A model generated the notes under the pieces. That model was not told the origin of the DNA. It ran no database searches and was given only the letters and a program-made list of their open reading frames with translations. From Terrabacter sp. Root181 (GTDB taxonomy: Bacteria; Actinomycetota; Actinomycetes; Actinomycetales; Dermatophilaceae), in NCBI RefSeq assembly GCF_001428505.1, contig NZ_LMHU01000007.1, positions 415,028-479,027 on the forward strand: a DNA stretch of 64,000 bases. Direction: 5' to 3'. The translations under genes and the position numbers were made by a program. Below are positions 38,601-47,981 of this stretch, in pieces (position 1 is the first letter of the stretch; every line of letters begins with the position of its first letter).

Positions 38601-40205
38601 ATGTCCGTCCGTCCGCGCAACGTCGTCATGGGCCGGCTCCGTCGCCTGGCCCTCATCCCCCTCGCTGCCATCGGCCTCGTCCTCGGCGTGCTCGTCGCCC
38701 CCAGCGCGCAGGCGGCCGCCCTGTTCGGTCACGACATCTCGTGGCCTCAGTGCCCGTCGAGCTTCCCGCCGACGTCGACGCAGTTCCTCGTGATCGGTCT
38801 GACCAACGGCCTGCCGTTCACCGAGAACCCTTGTGTCGCAACGCAAGCCACATGGGCCGCGGACCACGCGAAGCCGACCCACGCGTACACCATGGCCGGC
38901 TTCCCGACCCCCGCGCAGCTCACGACCTACGGCGCGAGCGGCCCGTGGTCGAGCTCGACGCGCGCGGGCCGCCTCAGCAACGTCGGCTACGCCGAGGCGA
39001 TGTATGCCGTCGCGACCGTGCGCGACGTCCCCGGCTGGGCGCCGCGGATGGTCTGGATCGACGTCGAGCCGCGGGACACCGAGCCGCGGCGGCAGCCGTG
39101 GCCCACGTCCACGACCGTGCAGCGCCTCGAGAACCGCTACGTCGTCGAGGGCATCATGCGAGGGCTCCGGGCGGCGGGCTACTCCTACGGCATCTACTCC
39201 AACGCCTCCGGCTGGCAGACGATCACGGGGTCCTGGTGGCTGCCCGGTGTGCCCGTCTGGGCGACGGCCGGGACCCTGAACTACCCGAACGAGGCGCTCG
39301 ACAAGTGCACCCAGCCGAGCTTCTCGGGTGGCAAGGTCTACCTCGCCCAGTGGTGGGACGCCACGTGGGACTACGACCGCACCTGTGACCCCTACGCGTT
39401 CACGCGCCTTCCCGTGGCACCGGCGTCGCTGTCCAACAGCACGGGCGACTTCAACGGCGACTGGAACAACGACGTGCTGGCGCGCTGGACCGCGAGCGCG
39501 GCGCTCAAGCTGTACGCCGGCACCGGGACCGGGAGCCTGTCGCTCGGCACCCAGATCGGCACGGGATGGGGCGGCATGGCCACCCTCGAGACTCCCGGCG
39601 ACCTCAGCGGTGACGGCGGGCAGGACGTGCTCGCCCGCGAGGCGTCGACGGGTGACCTCTGGATGTACAAGGGCGACGGGGCCGGCGGGTGGCGCCTCCC
39701 CCGCGTGCGGGTCGGCACCGGCTGGCAGGTCATGAACGCCGTCGTCGGGGTCGGTGACCTGACCGGCGACGGGCGGATGGACGTCGTCGCCCGGCGGGCG
39801 ACCACCGGCGAGCTCTACCTCTACCCCGGCACGGGCAGCGGCGGCTGGAAGGCCCGCACGAGCATCGGCACCGGCTGGAACCGCTACAGCGCCCTCGTCG
39901 GTCCGGGTGACCTCACCGGCGACGGCCGGCCCGACCTGCTTGCCCGCGAGGCCTCGACCGGCATCCTGTGGCTCGTCCCGGGCGCGGCCGGCGGCACGCT
40001 GGGCGCGCGCGTGCAGGTCGGCACCGGCTGGAACGGCATGACCGAGATCATGAGCCCCGGCGACCTCAACGGCGACCGCGTGCCGGACGTCCTGGCCCGC
40101 GACGGCACCGGGCGGCTCTGGCTCTACCCGCGCACCGCGGCCGGCGGCTGGGGCTCACGCGTCCTCGTCAGCACCGGCTGGTCCATCGTCAACGCCATCT
40201 TCTGA
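38601..40205 (+). CDS. Secreted glycoside-hydrolase-like protein with FG-GAP/VCBS repeats
   Basis: A 534-aa exported protein. A signal peptide ends near residue 38 (LVAPSAQA). The N-terminal domain (about 40-265, starting GHDISWPQCP) resembles the DUF1906/GH25-like TIM-barrel domain found in exported actinobacterial proteins, including the stretch MVWIDVEPRD. The C-terminal half holds five repeats, each with a calcium-site-like D-x-x-G-D-G motif (GDFNGDWNNDVLAR, GDLSGDGGQDVLAR, GDLTGDGRMDVVAR and on) and a GTGW motif, likely a propeller. The ATG at 38601 was chosen for its GAGGAAG upstream; 38562 (GTG) or 38628 are alternatives. Cell-wall binding or cleavage is plausible, not proven. Confidence 0.75.
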   Translation: MSVRPRNVVMGRLRRLALIPLAAIGLVLGVLVAPSAQAAALFGHDISWPQCPSSFPPTSTQFLVIGLTNGLPFTENPCVATQATWAADHAKPTHAYTMAGFPTPAQLTTYGASGPWSSSTRAGRLSNVGYAEAMYAVATVRDVPGWAPRMVWIDVEPRDTEPRRQPWPTSTTVQRLENRYVVEGIMRGLRAAGYSYGIYSNASGWQTITGSWWLPGVPVWATAGTLNYPNEALDKCTQPSFSGGKVYLAQWWDATWDYDRTCDPYAFTRLPVAPASLSNSTGDFNGDWNNDVLARWTASAALKLYAGTGTGSLSLGTQIGTGWGGMATLETPGDLSGDGGQDVLAREASTGDLWMYKGDGAGGWRLPRVRVGTGWQVMNAVVGVGDLTGDGRMDVVARRATTGELYLYPGTGSGGWKARTSIGTGWNRYSALVGPGDLTGDGRPDLLAREASTGILWLVPGAAGGTLGARVQVGTGWNGMTEIMSPGDLNGDRVPDVLARDGTGRLWLYPRTAAGGWGSRVLVSTGWSIVNAIF

Positions 40206-40219
40206 GGCCGGACGACGGA

Positions 40220-40251
40220 GCGGCCCGCCACCCCGAGGGGTGACGGGCCGC
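40220..40251. terminator. Hairpin terminator between secreted protein gene and pnp
   Basis: A 15-bp stem with one G-U pair (40220-40234 with 40237-40251) and a very short loop, between convergent genes. Confidence 0.8.
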
Positions 40252-40293
40252 TTCGTGACCAGGACTGGTCGTGGCCGGGCTCGACCGGGTCGG

Positions 40294-42537
40294 TCAGGCG
40301 TCAGCGGACTCCGTGGCCGGGGCGTCCGCCTCGGCGGCCGAGTCGCCGTTGTCGCCGTCGGCGAGGACCGCAGCGAGGCTGAGCTTGCCGCGCGGGTCGA
40401 TCTCCTTGAGCTCGACCTGGACCTTCTGGCCGACCTTGACGACGTCGTCGACGCTGTCGATCCGCTTGCCGCCGACGAGCTTGCGCACCTCGGAGATGTG
40501 CAGCAGGCCGTCCTTGCCGGGCAGCAGCGAGACGAACGCGCCGAACGTCGTCGTCTTGACGACGGTGCCGAGGAAGCGCTCGCCGACCTCGGGCATCTGC
40601 GGGTTCGCGATGGCGTTGATCGCCGCGCGAGCCGCCTCGGCCGAGGGGCCGTCGACCGCACCGATGAACACGGTGCCGTCGTCCTCGATCGAGATGTCGG
40701 CGCCCGTGTCGTCCTGGATCTGGTTGATCATCTTGCCCTTCGGGCCGATGACCTCACCGATCTTGTCGACGGGGACCTTCACCGTGATGATGCGCGGGGC
40801 GTACGGGCTCATCTCGTCGGGCACGTCGATGGCCTCGGCCATGACGTCGAGGATGTGCAGACGTGCGTCGCGGGCCTGGGTCAGCGCGCCGGCGAGGACC
40901 GACGCGGGGATGCCGTCGAGCTTCGTGTCGAGCTGGATGGCCGTGACGAACTCCTTGGTGCCGGCGACCTTGAAGTCCATGTCGCCGAAGGCGTCCTCGG
41001 CACCGAGGATGTCGGTGAGCGCGGCGTACTGCGTCTCACCGTCGACGGTGTCGGACACGAGGCCCATCGCGATGCCGGCGACCGGGGCGCGCAGCGGCAC
41101 ACCGGCGTTGAGCAGCGACAGGGTCGAGGCACAGACCGAGCCCATGGACGTCGAGCCGTTGGAGCCGAGGGCCTCGGACACCTGACGGATGGCGTACGGG
41201 AACTCCTCGCGCGTCGGCAGGACCGGCATGAGCGCGCGCTCGGCCAGGGCGCCGTGACCGATCTCGCGGCGCTTCGGCGAACCGACGCGGCCGGTCTCAC
41301 CGGTGCTGTAGGGCGGGAAGTTGTAGTTGTGCATGTAGCGCTTGCGCGTGACGGGGCTCAGCGTGTCGAGCTGCTGCTCCATCTTGAGCATGTTGAGCGT
41401 CGTGACACCCATGATCTGGGTCTCGCCACGCTCGAAGATCGCCGAGCCGTGCACGCGCGGCAGGACCTCGACCTCGGCGCCGAGGGCGCGGATGTCGGCG
41501 AGGCCACGGCCGTCGATGCGCACCTTGTCGCGCAGGATGCGCTGGCGGATGAGCTTCTTCTGCACGGAGCGGAAGGCGGCCGAGACCTCCTTGTCACGCC
41601 CCTCGAACTGCTCGGCGAGCTGCGCCTTGACGGTGGCCTTGATCTCGTCGAGGCGCTCCTCGCGCTCCTGCTTGCCGGCGATCGTCAGCGCAGCGGTCGT
41701 GTCGGCCTCCACGGCGGACTCGACGGCGGCGTAGACGTCGTCCTCGTAGTCGAGGAAGATCGGGAAGTCCTGGACCGGCTTGGCGGCCTCGGCAGCGAGC
41801 TGGGCCTGGGCCTCGCAGAGCTGCTTGATGAACTTCTTCGAGGCCTCGAGGCCCTCGGCCACGACCTCCTCGGTCGGCGCCTGCTTGCCCTCGTTCTTGA
41901 CGAGGTCCCACGTCGACTCGGTGGACTCGGCCTCGACCATCATGATCGCGACGTCGTCACCGACGACACGTCCGGCGACGACCATGTCGAAGACCGAGCG
42001 CTCGATGTCGGAGAAGTTCGGGAAGGCGACCCACTGGCCGTCGATGAGCGAGACGCGCACGCCACCGATGGGGCCCGAGAACGGGAGGCCGGAGATCTGG
42101 GTCGAGGCGCTGGCCGCGTTGATGGCGAGCACGTCGTACTGGTGGTCGGGGTTCAGCGAGAACACCGAGATGATGACCTGGACCTCGTTGCGCAGACCCT
42201 TCTTGAAGGTCGGGCGCAGCGGGCGGTCGATGAGGCGGCAGGTGAGGATGGCCTCGGTGGACGGGCGGCCCTCACGGCGGAAGAAGCTGCCGGGGATCTT
42301 GCCGATGGCGTACATGCGCTCTTCGACGTCGACCGTCAGCGGGAAGAAGTCGAACTGGTCCTTCGGCTGCTTGCCGGCGGACGTCGTCGACAGGAGCATC
42401 GTGTCGTCGTCGAGGTAGGCCGTGACGGCGCCGCCGGCCTGACGGGCCAGGCGGCCGGTCTCGAACCGGACCGTGCGGGTGCCGAAGCTGCCGTTGTCGA
42501 TGACGGCCTCGGCGAAGGTGATGTCTGGACCCTCCAT
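40294..42537 (-). CDS. pnp: Polyribonucleotide nucleotidyltransferase (PNPase)
   Basis: A 747-aa phosphorolytic 3'-5' exoribonuclease that also makes (p)ppGpp-related or polymerisation products in actinobacteria. Two RNase PH domains, then KH ([21 protein letters not shown]) and S1 ([11 protein letters not shown]) domains are visible. The C-terminus is acidic Asp/Ala/Ser rich. The start ATG at 42537 ([16 protein letters not shown]) fits the family; the upstream Lys/Arg-rich extension to 42654 is not part of it. rpsO lies 170 bases upstream, the common rpsO–pnp pair. Confidence 0.97.
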   Translation of the reverse strand: MEGPDITFAEAVIDNGSFGTRTVRFETGRLARQAGGAVTAYLDDDTMLLSTTSAGKQPKDQFDFFPLTVDVEERMYAIGKIPGSFFRREGRPSTEAILTCRLIDRPLRPTFKKGLRNEVQVIISVFSLNPDHQYDVLAINAASASTQISGLPFSGPIGGVRVSLIDGQWVAFPNFSDIERSVFDMVVAGRVVGDDVAIMMVEAESTESTWDLVKNEGKQAPTEEVVAEGLEASKKFIKQLCEAQAQLAAEAAKPVQDFPIFLDYEDDVYAAVESAVEADTTAALTIAGKQEREERLDEIKATVKAQLAEQFEGRDKEVSAAFRSVQKKLIRQRILRDKVRIDGRGLADIRALGAEVEVLPRVHGSAIFERGETQIMGVTTLNMLKMEQQLDTLSPVTRKRYMHNYNFPPYSTGETGRVGSPKRREIGHGALAERALMPVLPTREEFPYAIRQVSEALGSNGSTSMGSVCASTLSLLNAGVPLRAPVAGIAMGLVSDTVDGETQYAALTDILGAEDAFGDMDFKVAGTKEFVTAIQLDTKLDGIPASVLAGALTQARDARLHILDVMAEAIDVPDEMSPYAPRIITVKVPVDKIGEVIGPKGKMINQIQDDTGADISIEDDGTVFIGAVDGPSAEAARAAINAIANPQMPEVGERFLGTVVKTTTFGAFVSLLPGKDGLLHISEVRKLVGGKRIDSVDDVVKVGQKVQVELKEIDPRGKLSLAAVLADGDNGDSAAEADAPATESADA

Positions 42538-42658
42538 GTGGGCCCTCGCTTTCTTTTTCTCATGTGCCCGCGCACATCGTCGTTGTGTGCGTGGTTTCCT
42601 TCTTCGGGCCGGATGGCCCTGGTGCGGTGGACGACGGGCGTCGCCCTCCTGCACCTAC

Positions 42659-42701
42659 GACGAAAGGCGGTCTCCGCAGAACGCGGTGACCGCCTTTCGT
42701 C
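42659..42701 (-). terminator. Hairpin between rpsO and pnp (terminator/attenuator or processing site)
   Basis: A perfect 14-bp stem (42659-42672 with 42688-42701), 15-nt loop, starting 6 bases after the rpsO stop. In other bacteria the rpsO–pnp spacer is a processing and autoregulation site, so readthrough and cleavage are both possible. Confidence 0.75.
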
Positions 42702-42707
42702 ACGAAC

Positions 42708-42977
42708 TCATCGACGCAGGCCGAGTCGCTTGATCAGCGAACGGTAGCGCTCGATGTCGGTCGCCTCGAGGTAGCGCAGCATGCGCTTGCGGCGGCCGAC
42801 CAGCAGGAGAAGACCACGACGGCTGTGGTGGTCGTGCTTGTGGGCCCGAGCGTGCTCGGTCAGGTCCTTGATGCGCTGCGTCAGCATCGCGATCTGGACC
42901 TCGGGAGAGCCGGTGTCGCCCTCGACCGTGGCGTACTCGGTCATGATCTGCTTCTTCACGTCAGCGTCCAAAGGCAT
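42708..42977 (-). CDS. rpsO: 30S ribosomal protein S15
   Basis: An 89-aa primary 16S rRNA-binding protein. The full family pattern is visible: [24 protein letters not shown], then [23 protein letters not shown] and [13 protein letters not shown] strong AAGGAG site precedes the ATG at 42977. No copy of the GGCATAC word falls in rpsO or pnp. Confidence 0.98.
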   Translation of the reverse strand: MPLDADVKKQIMTEYATVEGDTGSPEVQIAMLTQRIKDLTEHARAHKHDHHSRRGLLLLVGRRKRMLRYLEATDIERYRSLIKRLGLRR

Positions 42978-43144
42978 GGATGAACCGACTCCTTCTCATC
43001 TCGTTGCGCGGTGCTCCAGGGCATGTCCACCTGGGCGCTATCGAATCCGCGGCCGGTCTACGGCGTCTCCAAGCGTAACAGCGGGGTTCCGGGCGCCCTA
43101 ATCGAGCCTCGGAGGGCGCGTGACCGTTTCGTGACCGTGCAGAT

Positions 43145-43171
43145 GTTTGGGCTCGGCGGGGACCCGGGTAC
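43145..43171 (+). promoter_or_regulatory. Candidate general-stress (SigB/SigF-type) promoter
   Basis: GTTTGG (43145-43150), 15-bp spacer and GGGTAC (43166-43171) match the GNNT-N14-16-GGGTAC/T type promoter of actinobacterial SigB/SigF. It lies about 48 bp before the start codon of the small membrane protein gene. Confidence 0.5.
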
Positions 43172-43218
43172 GACACAGACTGCTCGGGGAAAACCTCTTG
43201 AAGGAGACAAGCGACACC

Positions 43219-43374
43219 ATGATCGTTCTCGGACTCATCCTGCTGCTCATTGGCATCTTCGCCAAGATCAGCATCCTGACCACGATCGGCATCATTCTTG
43301 TCGTCGTGGGCGCGGTGCTCTTCCTCCTCGGCGCCTCGGGTCGCGCCATCGGTGGCCGGAAGCACTGGTACTGA
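43219..43374 (+). CDS. Small DUF6131-like membrane protein
   Basis: A 51-aa protein made of two hydrophobic helices (about 2-16 and 19-41) joined by a FAKIS turn and ending in a charged SGRAIGGRKHWY tail, the pattern of DUF6131. Function is unknown. The ATG at 43219 has AAGGAGA 11 bases upstream; an upstream in-frame extension to 43147 is not hydrophobic and lacks such a site. A stress-type promoter motif precedes it and a strong terminator follows, so it is a stand-alone stress-type gene. Confidence 0.82.
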   Translation: MIVLGLILLLIGIFAKISILTTIGIILVVVGAVLFLLGASGRAIGGRKHWY

Positions 43375-43398
43375 CCGGTCGCGCCACCAGCAGGAACC

Positions 43399-43430
43399 AG
43401 ACGCCCCCGCGGTCTTCCGCGGGGGCGTCT
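43399..43430. terminator. Hairpin terminator with short T-rich tail
   Basis: A perfect 14-bp stem (43399-43412 with 43417-43430), TCTT loop and CTTG after it. Ends the DUF6131-like gene and faces the convergent lipoprotein gene. Confidence 0.88.
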
Positions 43431-43508
43431 TGCCGTCCGCCTCGGGTCGCATGCCGTATGCCGGGTGCGGGCCGGCCGCGCCCGACGCCCGGACGCCGTC
43501 CCCCGCCG

Positions 43509-44300
43509 TCAGTAGGCGCCCAGCTGTTCGAGGGTGCGCCGGACCGCCCGCTCGGTGCTCGTGGACGACCAGGGGCCACCGTCGAGGGCCAGCCAGACGA
43601 GGTGGTCCGCGTCCGAGACGAGCACGGTGCGGACGGAGTCGGCGCCGGTCAGGCTGTCCTGCGTGGCGACGAAGCCCCTGACACCCCCGAGAGCGCCCGG
43701 TCGCCCACCGCCGCACCGCCGCATCGCGTCCTCCAGGTGCGTGCGGGTCCCGGCGAGGCGCGGGTCCCCGCGGCGGAAGCGCAGCTGCACGTAGTCGACG
43801 ACGAGCGAGCCCTGGCCCGGATCCGAGGCCGCCGCCACCCGGGCCCCGGCGAGGCCGGACACCACACGGTCCGCCCCGGTCCACCCGAGCAGCTCCTCGT
43901 TCGTCGAGCTCGACCACCCGAAGACCGGCAGGCTGCAGTCCGGGACCGGCGCTGGGACCTCCCGGCAGGGCACACCCGGGCGGGCGCGCACCTCGGTCGC
44001 CCGGCCACCGGTCGCCGAGGCACCCGCCCACAGGTCCGTCGCCCGCACCGGGGGTCGGTCACCGAGGTCGGTCTCCGCGGCGCAGGCAGCGTCCTCCGGG
44101 ACCGTGGTCATGCCGTCAGCGAGGGTCGGCGTCACCCCCGCTGATGCACCCGGCCGGGTCCCCGGTGGGGTGCCGAGCCACGCACGTGCTGAGCTCCCTT
44201 GCGCCGTGGGCTGATCCGCCGTGCACGCGGCGAACCCCAGACACAGCACGAAGGCACCCCCGACGAACGGGAGTGCCCTCGTGAGCCGGCCGGACGGCAT
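43509..44300 (-). CDS. Putative lipoprotein of unknown function
   Basis: A 263-aa protein with a lipoprotein signal: a hydrophobic run then LGFAAC, with lipid-modified Cys26. After a Thr/Pro/Gly-rich spacer there is a domain with four further cysteines (DAACAAE, VPCREV, PDCSLP, RRCGGG) that may form disulfides outside the cell. I recognise no family. The ATG at 44300 has GGAGAG about 8 bases upstream; a GTG at 44306 is also possible. It lies 22 bases after lpdA in the same direction, so it may be read from the lpdA transcript. Confidence 0.72.
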   Translation of the reverse strand: MPSGRLTRALPFVGGAFVLCLGFAACTADQPTAQGSSARAWLGTPPGTRPGASAGVTPTLADGMTTVPEDAACAAETDLGDRPPVRATDLWAGASATGGRATEVRARPGVPCREVPAPVPDCSLPVFGWSSSTNEELLGWTGADRVVSGLAGARVAAASDPGQGSLVVDYVQLRFRRGDPRLAGTRTHLEDAMRRCGGGRPGALGGVRGFVATQDSLTGADSVRTVLVSDADHLVWLALDGGPWSSTSTERAVRRTLEQLGAY

Positions 44301-44322
44301 TCGCACGCCTCTCCGGTGGTGC

Positions 44323-45720
44323 TCAGAAGTTGATCATGTGGCCGGCGATGCCGTGGACGGCCTCCTTGACGGCCTCGCCGAGCGTCGGGTGCGCGAAGAC
44401 GGTGCGCGACACCTCGTCGGCCGTGAGGTCCCACGTCTGCGCCAGGTTGAGGACCGGGAGCAGCTCGGTGACGTCGGGCCCGATGAGCGCCGCGCCGAGG
44501 ATCTCGTTGTGCTCCGCGTCGGCGATGACCTTGACGAAGCCGACCGTGTCGCCGAGGCCCATGGCCTTGCCGTTGGCCGAGAACGGGAATGTCGCCGTCT
44601 TGACGTCGTGGCCGGCCTCCCTGGCCTGCTCCTCCGAGAGACCCATCGAGCCGATCTGCGGCTGGCAGAAGGTCGCCCGCGGGATGAAACGGAAGTCGAC
44701 GGCCATCGTCTCGACGCCGGCGATCGTCTCGGCGGCCACGATGCCCATGGCTTCGGCGACGTGGGCGAGCATCAGCTTGGCCGTGACGTCGCCGATCGCG
44801 TAGACGTTGGGGACGTTGGTGCGGCCGTACTCGTCGATGGCGATCGCACCGCGGTCGGTGAGCTCGACACCGGTCGACTCGAGGCCGAAGCCCTCGGTGC
44901 GGGGCGCGAAACCGATGGCCGACAGGAGGCGGTCGGCCTCGAGGACCTGCTGGTCACCGCCGGCCGCCGGGCTGACCGTGACCTTGACGCCCGAGCCGGT
45001 GTCCTCGACGGACTCGACCTTGGTGCCGAGCAGGACGTTGACGCCGAGCTTCTTGTACTGCTTGAGCAGCTCCTTGGACACGTCGGCGTCCTCGGTGGGC
45101 ACCATGCGGTCGAGGAACTCGACGATCGTCACGTCGACGCCGAAGTTCTTCATGACGTAGGCGAACTCGACGCCGATGGCGCCGGATCCGGCGATGATGA
45201 TCGAGCCGGGAAGCTCGGGGTCGAGGATCTGCTCCTCGTAGGTGACGACGTTCGCGCTGACCTCGACGCCCGGGATCATCCGCGTCACGGAGCCGGTCGC
45301 GAGGATGAGGTTGTCGAACGTGATCGAGCGGGACGACCCGTCGTTGAGGGCCACGTCCATGGACGACGCCGAGGTCAGGGTGCCCCAGCCGTCGATCTCC
45401 TCGATCTTGTTCTTCCTCATGAGGAAGTGGACGCCCTTGACGATGCCGGCCGACACCTGGCGACTGCGCGCGTGCGTCGGGCCGAAGCTCATCGTGGCGT
45501 CGCCCTCGATGCCGTACTTCTTCTTCTCGTGCGTCAGGGTGTGCGCGAGCTCGGCGTTCTTGAGCAGGGCCTTGCTCGGGATGCAGCCGACGTTGAGGCA
45601 GACGCCGCCCCAGTACTGCTTCTCCACCACGGCGACCTTCTTGCCGAGCTGCGACGCGCGGATCGCCGCGACGTAGCCACCAGGACCGGCACCGAGCACA
45701 ACGACATCGAAATCAGCCAT
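44323..45720 (-). CDS. lpdA: Dihydrolipoyl dehydrogenase (E3)
   Basis: A 465-aa FAD disulfide oxidoreductase, the E3 component of pyruvate and 2-oxoglutarate dehydrogenase complexes. FAD motif [10 protein letters not shown] (10-19), redox pair C41/C46 in [16 protein letters not shown] motif [11 protein letters not shown] and the catalytic His in HAHPTLGEA are present. The ATG at 45720 has TAGGCT exactly 6 bases upstream; the in-frame GTG at 45726 would overlap that element, so the ATG is preferred. No E1 or E2 gene is adjacent. Confidence 0.96.
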   Translation of the reverse strand: MADFDVVVLGAGPGGYVAAIRASQLGKKVAVVEKQYWGGVCLNVGCIPSKALLKNAELAHTLTHEKKKYGIEGDATMSFGPTHARSRQVSAGIVKGVHFLMRKNKIEEIDGWGTLTSASSMDVALNDGSSRSITFDNLILATGSVTRMIPGVEVSANVVTYEEQILDPELPGSIIIAGSGAIGVEFAYVMKNFGVDVTIVEFLDRMVPTEDADVSKELLKQYKKLGVNVLLGTKVESVEDTGSGVKVTVSPAAGGDQQVLEADRLLSAIGFAPRTEGFGLESTGVELTDRGAIAIDEYGRTNVPNVYAIGDVTAKLMLAHVAEAMGIVAAETIAGVETMAVDFRFIPRATFCQPQIGSMGLSEEQAREAGHDVKTATFPFSANGKAMGLGDTVGFVKVIADAEHNEILGAALIGPDVTELLPVLNLAQTWDLTADEVSRTVFAHPTLGEAVKEAVHGIAGHMINF

Positions 45721-45726
45721 GGCCAC

Positions 45727-45732
45727 AGCCTA
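45727..45732 (-). promoter_or_regulatory. -10 element of lpdA (leaderless)
   Basis: TAGGCT on the minus strand, 6 bases before the lpdA ATG. Confidence 0.6.
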
Positions 45733-45783
45733 TCCGTGAGCGAGAGCCCTCCGAGACGGCGTCCACCCGCACATCACGATCTG

Positions 45784-45807
45784 CACAGAATTGCGCAATT
45801 GACTGTG
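45784..45807. promoter_or_regulatory. Palindromic operator candidate upstream of the DUF3311–symporter operon
   Basis: A perfect 12-bp palindrome AATTGCGCAATT (45789-45800), flanked by CACAG and CTGTG that continue the dyad with a 2-base offset. It is very A/T rich for this genome and lies 96 bp before the DUF3311 start and 64 bp from lpdA. It probably binds a dimeric repressor or activator, identity unknown. Confidence 0.5.
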
Positions 45808-45895
45808 TCGCAGAGCACATGGCGGACCGTGGCGAGAGTAAGTTTCCGCGACGCACGGCCGCACCCGTCCGGCCCGACCAACGGAGGTCACTCGC

Positions 45896-46207
45896 GTGAG
45901 CACCACTCCGCACCGTCACGAGGCGCCACCGGCGAACAAGGGCCTGCTGGCCCTCGCCGTCGTGCTCCTCGCCATCCCCATCGTCGCCCTGCTCCTCGTC
46001 GGCACCTACGCGAAGGACGAGCCCCGTCTCGGCGGCTTCCCCTTCTTCATCTGGTACCAGTTCCTCTGGGTGGTCCTCTGCTCGGCGCTGACCTACACCG
46101 CCTACCGGATCGTGCTCAAGGCACGTCCCCACGTGCCGATGAACCCCGAGGGTGACGCCTTCGACGACGACTCCTTCGGCGACACCCGAGAGGAAGGCAC
46201 CCGATGA
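45896..46207 (+). CDS. DUF3311 small membrane protein, symporter partner
   Basis: A 103-aa protein with two membrane helices (about 18-36 and 50-72; FPFFIWYQFLWVVLCSALTYTAYR is the DUF3311 signature) and an acidic C-terminus. DUF3311 proteins are encoded directly before sodium/solute symporters and are thought to be small accessory subunits. GTG start at 45896 with a GGAGG site 8 bases upstream. The stop overlaps the symporter ATG (ATGA). Confidence 0.85.
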   Translation: MSTTPHRHEAPPANKGLLALAVVLLAIPIVALLLVGTYAKDEPRLGGFPFFIWYQFLWVVLCSALTYTAYRIVLKARPHVPMNPEGDAFDDDSFGDTREEGTR

Positions 46208-47901
46208 CCGCCATCGCCCCCGCCATCGCCCCCGCCATCGCTCCCGCCGCCGACACCGGCGGCGTCAACGGCGTCGCGCTCACCGTCCTCATCTTCTTCT
46301 TCGTCATCGTCGCCGGGGCGGGCTTCTGGGCCGCCCGCTGGCGTCGCCCGGAGAGCATGGAGAGTCTCGAGGAGTGGGGACTCGGCGGCCGCTCGTTCGG
46401 CACGTGGATCACGTGGTTCCTGCTCGGCGGGGACCTCTACACGGCCTACACCTTCGTCGCGGTGCCCGCGGCGATGTGGGCCTTCGGTGCCGTCAACGGG
46501 TTCTTCGCCGTCCCGTACACGATCATCCTCTACCCGATCATCTTCGTGTTCATGTCGCGGCTCTGGTCGGTCTCGCACCGCCACGGCTACGTGACGCCGG
46601 CCGACTTCGTCCAGGGTCGCTCCGGGTCCCGGGTCCTGTCCCTCGCGGTCGCCGTCACCGGCTTCCTCGCGACGATGCCCTACATCGCCCTCCAGCTCGT
46701 CGGCATCCAGGCCGTCCTCGAGGTCGCCGGCGTCGGCAGCAGCACCAACTGGGTCGCCAAGGACCTGCCGCTCTTCATCGCCTTCCTCGTGCTCGCGCTC
46801 TACACCTACACCTCGGGTCTGAGGGCACCGGCGATCATCGCCTTCGTCAAGGACATCCTCATCTACCTCGTCATCATCGTCGCGGTCATCTACCTGCCGT
46901 CCAAGGTCGGCGGCTGGGGCCACGTGTTCGACTCGGCGAAGGAGAAGATGACGACGACGACCAACCCGGCGACCGGCAACCCGAACGTCTTCATCCCGGG
47001 ACCCAAGGCGTACTGGGCCTACGCGACGCTCGCCCTCGGCTCGGCCCTGGCGTTGTTCATGTACCCGCACTCGGTCACGGCGACGCTGTCGGCCAAGAGC
47101 CGCAACACGATCCGCAAGAACGCCTCGATCCTGCCGGCCTACTCCTTCCTGCTCGGCCTGCTGGCCCTGCTCGGCTGGGTGGCCATCGCGGCGGGCACCA
47201 AGCCGGTCGGCCTCGACGGCAAGGTCAACGGACAGCTGGTCATCCCCCAGCTCTTCGAGGACATGTTCCCCTCGTGGTTCGCGGGCGTGGCCTTCGCGGC
47301 CATCGCCATCGGCGCCCTCGTGCCGGCAGCGATCATGTCGATCGCGGCGGCCAACACGTTCACGCGCAACATCTACAAGGCGTGGATCAAGCCCGACGCG
47401 ACCGTGCAGCAGGAGGCGAAGGTCAGCAAGCTCACCTCGCTCGTCGTCAAGGCGTTCGCGCTGATCTTCGTGCTCACCCTCGACAAGAGCAACGCGATCA
47501 ACTTCCAGCTCCTCGGCGGCATCTGGATCCTCCAGACGTTCCCGGCCCTGGTGTTCTACCTCTACACGCGGTGGTTCCACCGCTGGGCGCTGCTCGCGGG
47601 CTGGGCGGTCGGCATGGTCTACGGCACGCTCGCCGCGTACAACGTGACCAACAAGGCCACGGGGGCCCCGTTCGCGGGCTCGGTCGCGAACATGCCGCTC
47701 ATCGGGCAGCTCGGCTACATCGCGGTCACTGCGTTCGCCTTCAACGTCGTCGTCGCCGCGATCCTCACCCTCGTGCTCCGTGTCGCCAAGGCGCCGGAGG
47801 GCAAGGACGAGACGATCCCGGCCGACTTCTTCGCCGACGCCGGTGACCCGCGCGTCGAGAAGCTGGCCGTCGGTCCGCACGAGCTGACGCCGTCCGCCTG
47901 A
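46204..47901 (+). CDS. Sodium/solute symporter (SSS) family, MctP-like monocarboxylate permease
   Basis: A 565-aa transporter with about 13 membrane helices. SSS features include WGLGGRSFGTWITWFLLGGDLYTAYTF, YVTPADFVQGRSGSR and MSIAAANTFTRNIYK. The short DUF3311 partner and these sequences place it near the organic-acid (monocarboxylate such as pyruvate/lactate/acetate) permeases. The first ~20 residues are an IAPA repeat encoded by three 12-bp units at 46210-46245. The operator-like palindrome upstream suggests substrate control. Substrate not determined. Confidence 0.85.
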   Translation: MTAIAPAIAPAIAPAADTGGVNGVALTVLIFFFVIVAGAGFWAARWRRPESMESLEEWGLGGRSFGTWITWFLLGGDLYTAYTFVAVPAAMWAFGAVNGFFAVPYTIILYPIIFVFMSRLWSVSHRHGYVTPADFVQGRSGSRVLSLAVAVTGFLATMPYIALQLVGIQAVLEVAGVGSSTNWVAKDLPLFIAFLVLALYTYTSGLRAPAIIAFVKDILIYLVIIVAVIYLPSKVGGWGHVFDSAKEKMTTTTNPATGNPNVFIPGPKAYWAYATLALGSALALFMYPHSVTATLSAKSRNTIRKNASILPAYSFLLGLLALLGWVAIAAGTKPVGLDGKVNGQLVIPQLFEDMFPSWFAGVAFAAIAIGALVPAAIMSIAAANTFTRNIYKAWIKPDATVQQEAKVSKLTSLVVKAFALIFVLTLDKSNAINFQLLGGIWILQTFPALVFYLYTRWFHRWALLAGWAVGMVYGTLAAYNVTNKATGAPFAGSVANMPLIGQLGYIAVTAFAFNVVVAAILTLVLRVAKAPEGKDETIPADFFADAGDPRVEKLAVGPHELTPSA

Positions 47902-47920
47902 CGCGTCCGAGCACGTGTGC

Positions 47921-47954
47921 CGCAGGGCCGGGTCCGCCAGGACCCGGCCCTGCG
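47921..47954. terminator. Hairpin terminator between symporter and FUSC genes
   Basis: A perfect 15-bp stem (47921-47935 with 47940-47954) with GCCA loop, between convergent genes. Confidence 0.88.
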
Positions 47955-47981
47955 CGCGTCCCGACTCCCCACCGGCGTGTG

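Noticed and set aside
45789..45800. Palindrome as a restriction or phage attachment site
   Set aside because: Its place 96 bp before an operon and the extended dyad fit an operator better; no integrase or tRNA is near.
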